Of a stretch of 64,000 bases of DNA, positions 42,818-51,272 are shown piece by piece (positions within the stretch are counted from its first letter, which is position 1; each line of letters starts with the position of its first letter). The DNA is from an uncultured Prevotella sp. (lineage in GTDB: Bacteria > Bacteroidota > Bacteroidia > Bacteroidales > Bacteroidaceae). A program made the translations under genes and the position numbers. Under the pieces are notes generated by a model. It was given only the letters and a program-made list of their open reading frames with translations, was not told the DNA's origin and did no database searches. Where the stretch lies: NCBI GenBank assembly GCA_946415245.1, contig CAMKRS010000007.1, positions 22,286 through 86,285 of the forward strand. The letters are read 5' to 3'.

Positions 42818-43927
42818 ATGAAGATAAAAGAAGATAATAAACGAATGAGATGGATGGTGAAGGTACTGATGGTATTATTCACTATTCACTGTTCACTATT
42901 CACTTCTTTCGCCCAGGTCTCCGTCGAGGCCAGTGTGGATCGTATCGAGATGCTTGTTGGTCAGCAGGCTCATGTTACTTTGAAGGCTGTGGTGAAGGAG
43001 AATTCAAAAGTCGAGTTCCCCAAATTTAAGCCTTCGGAATTCGTAACGCCTGGTGTGGAAGTGCTGGCTGGCCAGTCAATGGATGATAAGGAATTGGATA
43101 ATGGCTGTGTTGAGAAGGCGATGGTCTATACCCTCACATCTTTCGATGATACACTTTATTATCTGCCGCCTCTTACCGTTAAGGTAGATGGTAAACCTTA
43201 TCAGAGCAAGAGCTTGGCATTGAAGGTGTTGACTATTGAAGTAGACACTACACATGTTGAGCAATTTTTCGGACCAAAAGATGTTCAGGATAATCCTTTC
43301 CTTTGGAGCGACTGGAGTCTCTCGTTTTGGTTGAGCGTTTTGCTGCTAATCCTCATGGCCTTAGTATATTATCTGTATATCCGCATGCGTGATAATAAAC
43401 CGATAATTACACATATCCGTATCGTGAAGAAACTCTTGCCACACCAGAAGGCAATGAAGGAGATTGAACAAATCAAGGCTGATAAGATGGTGTCGTCGGA
43501 GAATCCGAAGGAGTATTACACGAAGCTGACTGACACACTCCGTAAGTATATCGAAGAGCGCTATGGTTTCAGTGCGATGGAGATGACCAGCAGCGAGATT
43601 ATCGAGAAACTGACGGCCACTCAGGACCAGAAGGCACTTGCTGAACTGCGGCAGTTGTTTACCACAGCCGATCTGGTTAAATTTGCGAAATACTCTACTC
43701 TGATCAACGAAAATGACATGAATCTTGTCAATGCCATAGAGTTCATCAATCAGACGAAGTTGGAGAATGTTCCTACGGAAGAGGTCGTGAAACCGCAGTT
43801 GTCAGAGGCGGACGTACGTTCCCAGAAGATGCGTCGGACGCTGAAGGGTGTAATCACAGTATTGATTATTTGTTGTGCCGCCCTGCTGTGCTATGTGGTC
43901 TATACTGTTTATCAACAGATTAATTAG
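42818..43927 (+). CDS. BatD-like membrane protein
   Basis: 369 residues. Signal peptide with core VLMVLFTIHCSLFTSFAQ, which is encoded by a heptamer element. A periplasmic beta domain (about 35-160), one transmembrane segment (LSFWLSVLLLILMALVYYLYI), a cytosolic helical domain (NPKEYYTKLTDTLRKYIEERYGFSAMEMTSSEI) like the C-terminal part of BatD, and a C-terminal hydrophobic end. Its first 30 codons closely match those of the batDE gene downstream, while the mature proteins differ. Confidence 0.75.
   Translation: MKIKEDNKRMRWMVKVLMVLFTIHCSLFTSFAQVSVEASVDRIEMLVGQQAHVTLKAVVKENSKVEFPKFKPSEFVTPGVEVLAGQSMDDKELDNGCVEKAMVYTLTSFDDTLYYLPPLTVKVDGKPYQSKSLALKVLTIEVDTTHVEQFFGPKDVQDNPFLWSDWSLSFWLSVLLLILMALVYYLYIRMRDNKPIITHIRIVKKLLPHQKAMKEIEQIKADKMVSSENPKEYYTKLTDTLRKYIEERYGFSAMEMTSSEIIEKLTATQDQKALAELRQLFTTADLVKFAKYSTLINENDMNLVNAIEFINQTKLENVPTEEVVKPQLSEADVRSQKMRRTLKGVITVLIICCAALLCYVVYTVYQQIN
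42876..42903 (-). repeat. GTGAATA tetra-heptamer element, copy 5 (inside a gene)
   Basis: On the plus strand TATTCAC TATTCAC TGTTCAC TATTCAC, in frame as the signal peptide core (FTIHCSLFT) of the BatD-like protein. Antisense relative to the intergenic copies. Confidence 0.85.
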
Positions 43928-43935
43928 AAGAGAAG

Positions 43936-44934
43936 ATGGAATTTGCCAATAAAGAATATCTGTTTCTGCTCCTGCTCCTTATACCTTATTTAATATGGTA
44001 TGTGATGTACAGGAAGAAAACGGAACCTACCATACGGATGAGCGACACATTTGCTTTCCGTTATGCGCCGAAGAGTTGGAAAGTGCGTCTCATGCCATTG
44101 TCCCTGCTACTTCGTATGCTGGCATTTGTGATGATTGTCCTTGTGCTGGCCCGTCCCCAGACACAGAATTCCTGGAAGAACAAGTCTGTTGAGGGTATCG
44201 ATATCATGTTGGCTATGGACGTTTCCACTTCTATGCTGGCGGAAGATCTGAAACCCAATCGTATCGAAGCGGCCAAACAGGTTGCTTCTGAGTTTATTGT
44301 CGGACGTCCTAATGATAACATTGGTCTTTCCATCTTTGCTGGTGAGGCGTTCACCCAGTGTCCGATGACCACTGATCATGCCTCTTTGATGAATCTTCTG
44401 CAGAATGTGCGCACGGATATTGCTGCCCGAGGACTTATTGAAGATGGTACTGCTATCGGTATGGGACTGGCCAATGCCGTCTCTCGTCTGAAAGATTCCA
44501 AGGCCAAGAGCAAGGTGGTGATTCTGCTGACAGACGGAAGTAACAACCGAGGCGATATCTCTCCGATGACGGCTGCAGAAATAGCCAAGAGTCTTGGTAT
44601 CCGTGTCTATACCATTGGTGTAGGAACCAACAAGGTGGCGCCTTATCCGATGCCCGTGGCAGGTGGTGTGCAGTATGTGAATATCCCCGTGGAGATCGAC
44701 AATAAGATGCTTAGTGAGATAGCTGTGGCTACAGAGGGTGATTTCTATCGTGCTACGAATACGAAGGAACTGCGTAAGATCTATCAGGAGATCGACAGAC
44801 TGGAAAAGTCGAAACTCAACGTGAAGCAGTTCAGCAAGAAATATGAGGCTTATCAGCCCTTTGCACTGATTGCAGTATTGGCCTTGTTGCTTGAGATTCT
44901 GCTACGTATAACCATATTTAGGAGGATACCGTAA
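43936..44934 (+). CDS. batA: VWA-domain protein BatA
   Basis: 332 residues. Two N-terminal membrane segments (about 8-25 and 58-75), VWA domain with MIDAS motif AMDVSTSMLAEDL and TDGSNNRGDI, and a C-terminal membrane segment (ALIAVLALLLEILLRI). BatA and BatB form a periplasm-facing complex linked to aerotolerance in Bacteroides fragilis. Confidence 0.92.
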   Translation: MEFANKEYLFLLLLLIPYLIWYVMYRKKTEPTIRMSDTFAFRYAPKSWKVRLMPLSLLLRMLAFVMIVLVLARPQTQNSWKNKSVEGIDIMLAMDVSTSMLAEDLKPNRIEAAKQVASEFIVGRPNDNIGLSIFAGEAFTQCPMTTDHASLMNLLQNVRTDIAARGLIEDGTAIGMGLANAVSRLKDSKAKSKVVILLTDGSNNRGDISPMTAAEIAKSLGIRVYTIGVGTNKVAPYPMPVAGGVQYVNIPVEIDNKMLSEIAVATEGDFYRATNTKELRKIYQEIDRLEKSKLNVKQFSKKYEAYQPFALIAVLALLLEILLRITIFRRIP

Positions 44935-44935
44935 G

Positions 44936-46618
44936 ATGTTTAGATTTGAAGACCCCATATATCTCTGGCTGTTGGTGCTGATACCTGTATTAGCACTCGT
45001 CAGATTCATCTCTTACCGTAACCAGAAGAGAAAACTTCGCAAGTTCGGCGACCCGAAGTTACTGAAGGAACTGATGCCCGATGTATCGCGCTTCCGTCCT
45101 TCTGTCAAGTTCTGGATATTGCTGGCCGCTTTGGCACTTCTCATCGTTATGTTGGCCCGTCCCCAGATGGGCACGAAGATCAGTCAAGAGAAGCGTACAG
45201 GCATAGAGACCATTATTGCTCTTGATATCTCTAACTCTATGTTGGCAGAGGATATTGTACCAAGTCGTCTGGACCGCAGCAAAATGATGGTGGAGAATCT
45301 TGTCGACCACTTTACTAATGATAAGATTGGTTTGATTGTCTTCGCTGGCGATGCTTTTGTGCAGTTGCCCATCACTAGTGACTATGTGTCGGCAAAAATG
45401 TTTCTGTCGAGTATTGATCCGTCTATGATGGCAACACAAGGAACGGATATTGCAGCAGCCATCAATATGGGTATGAATAGTTTTACCCAAGAGGAAGGCA
45501 TCGGCAAGGCTATTATCGTCATTACCGATGGTGAGGACCATGAGGGTGGAGCTCTCGAGGCTGCTGAAGCTGCCAAGAAGAAAGGCATGCGTGTCTATGT
45601 GTTGGGTGTTGGCTCTTCTCAAGGGGCGCCTATTCCCATTCCAGGAACGGGTAATTATATGAAGGACAATACCGGCAATACCGTGATGTCGGCCTTAAAT
45701 GAAGATATGTGTAAGCAGGTGGCTGCAGCTGGTGGCGGTGTCTATATCCATGTGGAGAACAACAGTGCAGCCCAGCAGCAGTTGGACAACGAACTCGATA
45801 AGTTGTCGAAGAAAGAGACATCTACCACTGTCTACAGTGATTATGATGAGCAGTTCCAGGCCTTTGGCATTTTGGCGCTCCTCTTGCTGATTATCGAAAT
45901 CTGTATCTTGGATCGTCGTAATCCGCTGTTGAAGAAATTGTCGCTCTTTGGTAAGCGAAAAGTGACTGTTACTATTTTGTTAATGCTGGTGGCTATGAGT
46001 GGTATGGCCCAGACAGACCGTCAGTATGTACGTCAGGGTAACAAACAGTATCGTGCAGGCGACTTTGCCAATGCTGAAGTGTCATATCGCAAGGCTATTG
46101 AGAAGAATCCCCGTAATCCTCAGGCTGCCTATAATCTGGGCAATGCATTGATGGCCCAGAAGAAAGATTCTGCTGCTATCGAACAGTATCAGAATGCTGC
46201 TAAGTTGGAGACGAATCCCATGCGTAAGTATCGCGCTTTCCATAATATGGGTGTGATCTGCCAAGGACATAAGATGTATGGTGAGGCCATTGAGGCTTAT
46301 AAGAATGCACTCAGGCTGAATCCTGAGGACAATGAAACACGTTATAATCTGGTTCTCTGCAAGCATCAGAAGAACAAGCAGGATCAGAACCAACAGCAGA
46401 ATCAGCAGCAACAACAGCAAGACAAGAAAGACGATAAGAAAGATCAGGATAAGCAGGATCAGAACAAGGATAAGCAGAAAGAGCAGAAGCCTCAGATGAG
46501 TAAGGAAAATGCTGAACAACTGCTCAATGCAGCCATGCAGCAGGAGAAACAGACGCAAGATCGTCTGAAGAAGGCTCAGCAGCAGCCCCAACGACGTCAG
46601 GTTTTGAAAAACTGGTAG
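44936..46618 (+). CDS. BatB-BatC fusion (VWA plus TPR)
   Basis: 560 residues. Residues 1-340 are BatB: VWA domain with ALDISNSMLAED and TDGEDHEGGALE, flanked by membrane segments. At about 340-360 lies a segment like an internal signal peptide (VTVTILLMLVAMSGMAQ), followed by TPRs (AEVSYRKAIEKNPRNPQAAYNLGNAL and one more) that equal BatC, and a Gln/Lys/Asp-rich low-complexity end. In B. fragilis batB and batC are separate genes; here they are one frame. Confidence 0.88.
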   Translation: MFRFEDPIYLWLLVLIPVLALVRFISYRNQKRKLRKFGDPKLLKELMPDVSRFRPSVKFWILLAALALLIVMLARPQMGTKISQEKRTGIETIIALDISNSMLAEDIVPSRLDRSKMMVENLVDHFTNDKIGLIVFAGDAFVQLPITSDYVSAKMFLSSIDPSMMATQGTDIAAAINMGMNSFTQEEGIGKAIIVITDGEDHEGGALEAAEAAKKKGMRVYVLGVGSSQGAPIPIPGTGNYMKDNTGNTVMSALNEDMCKQVAAAGGGVYIHVENNSAAQQQLDNELDKLSKKETSTTVYSDYDEQFQAFGILALLLLIIEICILDRRNPLLKKLSLFGKRKVTVTILLMLVAMSGMAQTDRQYVRQGNKQYRAGDFANAEVSYRKAIEKNPRNPQAAYNLGNALMAQKKDSAAIEQYQNAAKLETNPMRKYRAFHNMGVICQGHKMYGEAIEAYKNALRLNPEDNETRYNLVLCKHQKNKQDQNQQQNQQQQQQDKKDDKKDQDKQDQNKDKQKEQKPQMSKENAEQLLNAAMQQEKQTQDRLKKAQQQPQRRQVLKNW

Positions 46619-46645
46619 GAATTTGAAGAAGATAAAAGAAGATAG

Positions 46646-49264
46646 ATGAAGATAAAAAGAGATATAAGACGAATGTCTTGGATGGTGAAAATACTGCTGA
46701 TACTATTCACTATTCACTATTCATTATTCACTGCTATTGCCCAGACATTGACTGCCTCGGCTCCCTCACATGTGGGGGTGGGAGAGCAGTTTCGTCTTAC
46801 CTATACGGTAAACACACAGAATGTCAGCGAGTTTAGGGCAGGAAACATTCCCGATGAACTGGAAGTGCTTATAGGGCCCAATCGTTCTATGCAGTCTAGT
46901 TATCAGATAGTCAACGGACATACCAGTTCCTCATCATCTATTACTTATACTTATATAGTGGTGCCTACGAAGAACGGTAGCTTTACCATTCCCCCTGCTC
47001 ATGTCATTGTGGATGGTAAGAGCATCGCCTCAAATGCCTTGACAATTAAGGTTAGCGGCTCGTCACAGGGTCATGCGGGCAATGCGACTTCTCCCCGTCA
47101 GCAGCGCCAGCAGGATAATGAGCCCGAGTTGAGAGATGCTGGCAGTCATATCTCTGGATCTGATCTCTTCATCAAGGTGAGTGCCAACAAGAAGCGTGTT
47201 TATGAACAAGAACCTATTCTGCTCACCTATAAGGTCTATACCCTGGTCTCTCTGACGCAGTTGGAGGGTAAGATGCCTGACCTGAAGGGTTTTCATACTC
47301 AGGAGGTGGATCTTCCGCAGCAGAAGAGTTTCAAGATCGAGACTCTCAATGGTCGTCCGTATCGCACGGTGACGTGGAGCCAGTATGTGATGTTCCCTCA
47401 GTTGACGGGTAAGTTGACAATCCCCAGCATCACCTTCAATGGCATTGTGGTTCAGCAGAATCGTAACATTGACCCCTTTGAAGCTTTTTTCAATGGGGGT
47501 TCTGGCTATGTGGAGGTGAAGAAGCAGATTATCGCTCCCAGTATTGATATTCAGGTGGATCCGCTGCCTCAACGCCCTGCCAATTTCTCGGGTGGTGTTG
47601 GAAAATTTAGTATTTCAGCACAACTTGATAAGACTGAAGCCAAGGCCAATGATCCTATCTCCTTGCGTGTGATCGTTAGTGGTGTGGGTAATCTGAAACT
47701 CATCAAACAGCCACAAGTGGCGTTCCCTAAAGACTTCGATAAATATGATGCTAAGATTACGGATAAGACCAAGTTGACGGCCAATGGTGTTGAGGGCTCG
47801 ATGATTTATGATATTCTTGCTGTTCCTCGTCATCCTGGAAAGTTTGAGATACCACCCGTTGAATTTGTGTTCTTCAATACGGCTACTCAGAAATATGAGA
47901 CGGTGAAGTCGGAAGGTTTTACACTCAATGTGGCTAAAGGCTCTGGTAGTGCGAAGGTTAGTGACTATACTGGTCAGGAAGACTTGCAACTGCTGAACAA
48001 AGATATTCGTCATATTAAGACGAATGCCAGCAAGCAGCACCCACTCGATGATTTCTTCTTCGGTTCTACGGGCTATTGGTGTTCTCTCATCATTCTGGCC
48101 ATCATCTTTATTTCGCTCTTCGTAATTTTCCGTCAGCGGGCCATTGAGAATGCCAACATCACGAAGCAGCGTGGCAAGCGGGCTAATAAGGTGGCTACCA
48201 AACGCTTGAAGAAAGCCTCTCGCCTGATGGCAGAAAATAAGCCCGGTGAGTTCTATGACGAGGTGCTCCGTGCTCTATGGGGTTATGTGGGCGACAAGTT
48301 GGCCATCCCTGTTGAACAGCTCTCACATGATAATATAAGTCAACGACTCACTGAACGTCAGGTAGATGAGCAGACTATCAGTGAGTTTATGGGTGCCCTA
48401 GATGAGTGTGAGTTTGAGCGTTATGCTCCTGGCGACCCGAAGGGCAATATGAACAAGGTTTATGATAAAGCCATGAATGCGATTGAAAAGATTGAAGAGG
48501 TGATGAAGAAGCGGCGCCCAGCCAAGACGACGGCAGTCGTTTTGTTGATGCTTTTGCTCCCGTTGGGAGCTCAAGCCATCACCAAGGCTGAGGCTGATTC
48601 CGCCTACATCCACGACGAATATCAGAAGGCGATCGACGGCTATGAGGCATTGCTTAAGAAGGGTGTCTCTGCCGAGTTGTACTACAATCTTGGAAATGCC
48701 TATTACCGTACGGAGAATATCACCAAGGCTGTACTCAACTATGAGCGAGCACTACTATTGTCGCCTAGCGATCCGGATATCCGATTTAATTTGCAGATGG
48801 CACGTTCGAAGACAATCGATAAGATTGTGCCTGAGCAGGAGATGTTCTTTGTTACCTGGTATCGGTCTTTGGTTAATTTGGCTAGTGTCGATGGCTGGGC
48901 GATGATTGCGCTCGTTTGTCTGGGTCTTGCCATTATCTTGGCACTGATATATCTCTTCTCCAATCTCATTTGGCTGCGTAAGGTAGGCTTCTTCGGTGCC
49001 TTCCTGATGATAATTATCTTCGTATGCAGTAATATCTTTGCCCATCAGCAAAAGAATCAGTTAGTCAACCGCACAGGTGCCATCATTACCGAATCGGCTG
49101 TTACGGTGAAGAGTACACCAGCCAAGAATGGTATCGACCTCTTTATCCTTCATGAGGGAACGAAGGTAACCATTATCGACGCTTCGATGAAGGAGTGGAA
49201 GGAGATACGTCTGGCCGATGGAAAGGAAGGTTGGATAGAGACCCGTCAGATGGAGGCGATTTAA
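46646..49264 (+). CDS. BatD-BatE fusion
   Basis: 872 residues. Signal peptide core ILLILFTIHYSLFTAIAQ from a heptamer element; BatD oxygen-tolerance domains (about 35-440); transmembrane segment (WCSLIILAIIFISLFVIF); a cytosolic helical domain; a second hydrophobic stretch (TAVVLLMLLLPLGAQAI, near 635) that looks like the former BatE signal; TPRs (AELYYNLGNAYYRTENITKAV); two more membrane segments; and a C-terminal SH3-like domain (VTVKSTPAKNGIDLFILHEG). Last bat gene of the operon. Confidence 0.87.
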   Translation: MKIKRDIRRMSWMVKILLILFTIHYSLFTAIAQTLTASAPSHVGVGEQFRLTYTVNTQNVSEFRAGNIPDELEVLIGPNRSMQSSYQIVNGHTSSSSSITYTYIVVPTKNGSFTIPPAHVIVDGKSIASNALTIKVSGSSQGHAGNATSPRQQRQQDNEPELRDAGSHISGSDLFIKVSANKKRVYEQEPILLTYKVYTLVSLTQLEGKMPDLKGFHTQEVDLPQQKSFKIETLNGRPYRTVTWSQYVMFPQLTGKLTIPSITFNGIVVQQNRNIDPFEAFFNGGSGYVEVKKQIIAPSIDIQVDPLPQRPANFSGGVGKFSISAQLDKTEAKANDPISLRVIVSGVGNLKLIKQPQVAFPKDFDKYDAKITDKTKLTANGVEGSMIYDILAVPRHPGKFEIPPVEFVFFNTATQKYETVKSEGFTLNVAKGSGSAKVSDYTGQEDLQLLNKDIRHIKTNASKQHPLDDFFFGSTGYWCSLIILAIIFISLFVIFRQRAIENANITKQRGKRANKVATKRLKKASRLMAENKPGEFYDEVLRALWGYVGDKLAIPVEQLSHDNISQRLTERQVDEQTISEFMGALDECEFERYAPGDPKGNMNKVYDKAMNAIEKIEEVMKKRRPAKTTAVVLLMLLLPLGAQAITKAEADSAYIHDEYQKAIDGYEALLKKGVSAELYYNLGNAYYRTENITKAVLNYERALLLSPSDPDIRFNLQMARSKTIDKIVPEQEMFFVTWYRSLVNLASVDGWAMIALVCLGLAIILALIYLFSNLIWLRKVGFFGAFLMIIIFVCSNIFAHQQKNQLVNRTGAIITESAVTVKSTPAKNGIDLFILHEGTKVTIIDASMKEWKEIRLADGKEGWIETRQMEAI
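46704..46731 (-). repeat. GTGAATA tetra-heptamer element, copy 6 (inside a gene)
   Basis: On the plus strand TATTCAC TATTCAC TATTCAT TATTCAC, in frame as the core (FTIHYSLFT) of the BatDE signal peptide. Confidence 0.85.
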
Positions 49265-49284
49265 CCTAATATAAAGACAGACTG

Positions 49285-49977
49285 ATGGACTTTCAACCGA
49301 TTATAGATTTCGACAAGCAGTTGTTACTCCTGCTCAATGGCAGTGAGTCGCTTTTTCTCGATTCTTTGATTGTCACCCTGACGAATGCCTGGACATGGGT
49401 TCCACTTTATATTAGTCTTCTGGTGGTTGTCATCAAGAACAGCGAATCTGCCTTGAAGGTTTTGCTGATTATGGGATCTGCAGGTCTTTGTGTGCTCTTT
49501 GCCGGAACTATCGATGATACCATCGTCAAGCCCTTGGTAGGCCGTTGGCGACCCACTCGAGATCCGGAGATTGGTCTTTTGGTGGATATCGTCGATGGTT
49601 ATCGTGGGGGCAATTATGGTTTCTTCTCCGCCCATGCTGCCAATACCTTCAGCATCGCCATCTTTTTCTGCTGGCTGATACGCAGTCGCCTGCTTTCTAT
49701 AGCACTCGTCCTATGGTCGTTCACCAATTGCTGGACGCGCCTCTACCTGGGTGTTCATTTCCCTGGCGATATCCTTGTCGGCCTTTGCTGGGGTGCACTT
49801 GTGGGAACGGGTGTGTATTTCCTCTATCGTCATTTCTCTGCCAGATTCGTTTGGACTACGTCCTATACGTCACTCGCATATACCAAGACGGGCTTTAATC
49901 GTAATGATTCCGATATCCCGGTCTGTGTGTTGGTATTCACACTGATTTATGCTGTGTTGCGTGCCTGTCTCGCATAA
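49285..49977 (+). CDS. PAP2-family membrane phosphatase
   Basis: 230 residues with about five membrane segments. The three phosphatase motifs are present: KPLVGRWRP, FFSAHAANT (variant of PSGH) and RLYLGVHFPGD. Candidates for the substrate are undecaprenyl pyrophosphate or lipid A phosphates. It follows the bat genes by 20 bases and is probably co-transcribed. Confidence 0.9.
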   Translation: MDFQPIIDFDKQLLLLLNGSESLFLDSLIVTLTNAWTWVPLYISLLVVVIKNSESALKVLLIMGSAGLCVLFAGTIDDTIVKPLVGRWRPTRDPEIGLLVDIVDGYRGGNYGFFSAHAANTFSIAIFFCWLIRSRLLSIALVLWSFTNCWTRLYLGVHFPGDILVGLCWGALVGTGVYFLYRHFSARFVWTTSYTSLAYTKTGFNRNDSDIPVCVLVFTLIYAVLRACLA

Positions 49978-49994
49978 TTATTTTGAAACAAACC

Positions 49995-51272
49995 ATGATC
50001 AATCCCAAGCACATTCATATCAGCGACTATCAATATCCGCTCCCTGACGAGCGCATTGCCAAGTTCCCCATTGCTCAGCGTGACCATTCTAAACTGTTGG
50101 TCTATTGTCATGGCGAAGTAGGAGAGGATGTCTTCTATCACCTGCCTGACTATCTTCCGAAAGACAGTCTGATGGTATTCAACAATACGAAGGTGATCCA
50201 GGCACGTATGCATTTCCGCAAATCGACGGGCGCTTTGATAGAGGTGTTCCTTCTAGAACCTGCAGAACCTTCCGATTACGAGTTAATGTTCCAAACAACA
50301 GGCCATTGTGCTTGGTATTGTCTGGTGGGTAATTTAAAAAAATGGAAGGAAGGTACGCTGACGAGAGAATGCATAATTAATAATGCACAATGCATAATAA
50401 GTGCTACGCGCGGGGAGATTCACGGCACATCCCATCGCATCGATTTCGAGTGGACGGGTGGTGTTTCCTTTGCAGAAGTGATTGATGCAATGGGGGAACT
50501 GCCGATTCCACCCTATCTGAATCGTGAGACGCAGGAGAGCGATAAGACTACCTATCAGACGGTTTATTCTAAGATCAAAGGCAGTGTAGCGGCACCTACG
50601 GCAGGCCTTCATTTCACTGAACAGGTGTTGCAGGCTATTGATGCAGCAGGGATCGACCGTGAGGAACTAACGCTGCATGTGGGTGCAGGTACGTTCAAAC
50701 CCGTGAAGAGCGAGGAGATAGAGGGGCATGAGATGCATACTGAGTTTATCAGTGTGCGTCGTTCCACTATCCAGAAACTCATTGATCATGATGCTTCTGC
50801 CATCGCTGTGGGCACTACGAGTGTCCGTACCTTGGAGAGTCTCTATTATATGGGCCTTAAAGTGATGCAGGATCCCGATCTTTCCGAAGAACAACTCCAC
50901 GTGGCCCAATGGGAACCGTACGAAGGAAGATGTAAGATGGCGCTCGGCGAGCACAGCGAGACGCTTGCTACCGGAGGGACGCAAGAAGAAGGAAGATGTG
51001 TCAGCAGTCTGGAGGCCATAAAAGCGCTGGCAAAGTGGATGGATGCCCATCGGTTAGAGGTTCTTCATAGCAGTACGCAGATCATCATCGCCCCAGGCTA
51101 CGACTATCATATTGTCAAGATGCTCGTCACCAACTTCCACCAACCGCAGTCAACACTGTTGCTGCTGGTAAGTGCTTTTGTAAAGGGTGACTGGCGAAAG
51201 ATCTATGATTATGCTTTAGCTCACGATTTTCGTTTCTTGAGCTATGGCGATTCTTCTTTGCTTATTCCTTAG
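49995..51272 (+). CDS. queA: S-adenosylmethionine:tRNA ribosyltransferase-isomerase
   Basis: 425 residues from ATG 49995 (a TTG at 49983 is a less likely start). Adds the cyclopentene precursor of queuosine to tRNA. DYQYPLPDERIAKFPIAQRD start, GSVAAPTAGLHFT, TNFHQPQSTLLLLVSAF. It is longer than the usual 340-360 residues because of two insertions: ECIINNAQCIISA at 50368-50403, encoded by a palindromic AT-rich repeat, and a 22-residue block bounded by the direct repeat GAAGGAAGATGT at 50922 and 50988. The frame is kept in both. Its 3' end overlaps the convergent methyltransferase gene by 11 bases. Confidence 0.92.
   Translation: MINPKHIHISDYQYPLPDERIAKFPIAQRDHSKLLVYCHGEVGEDVFYHLPDYLPKDSLMVFNNTKVIQARMHFRKSTGALIEVFLLEPAEPSDYELMFQTTGHCAWYCLVGNLKKWKEGTLTRECIINNAQCIISATRGEIHGTSHRIDFEWTGGVSFAEVIDAMGELPIPPYLNRETQESDKTTYQTVYSKIKGSVAAPTAGLHFTEQVLQAIDAAGIDREELTLHVGAGTFKPVKSEEIEGHEMHTEFISVRRSTIQKLIDHDASAIAVGTTSVRTLESLYYMGLKVMQDPDLSEEQLHVAQWEPYEGRCKMALGEHSETLATGGTQEEGRCVSSLEAIKALAKWMDAHRLEVLHSSTQIIIAPGYDYHIVKMLVTNFHQPQSTLLLLVSAFVKGDWRKIYDYALAHDFRFLSYGDSSLLIP
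50368..50400 (+). repeat. AT-rich repeat AATGCATAATTA inside queA
   Basis: Units AATGCATAATTA, ATAATGCACA and ATGCATAATAA follow one another and are partly palindromic. They are translated in frame as CIINNAQCII. Confidence 0.55.
50922..50999 (+). repeat. In-frame insertion with 12-bp direct repeats in queA
   Basis: GAAGGAAGATGT occurs at 50922-50933 and 50988-50999, exactly 66 bases apart. Loss of one repeat plus the spacer would give PYEGRCVSSLEA without a gap. The spacer has its own small palindrome GCTCGGCGAGC. Confidence 0.7.
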
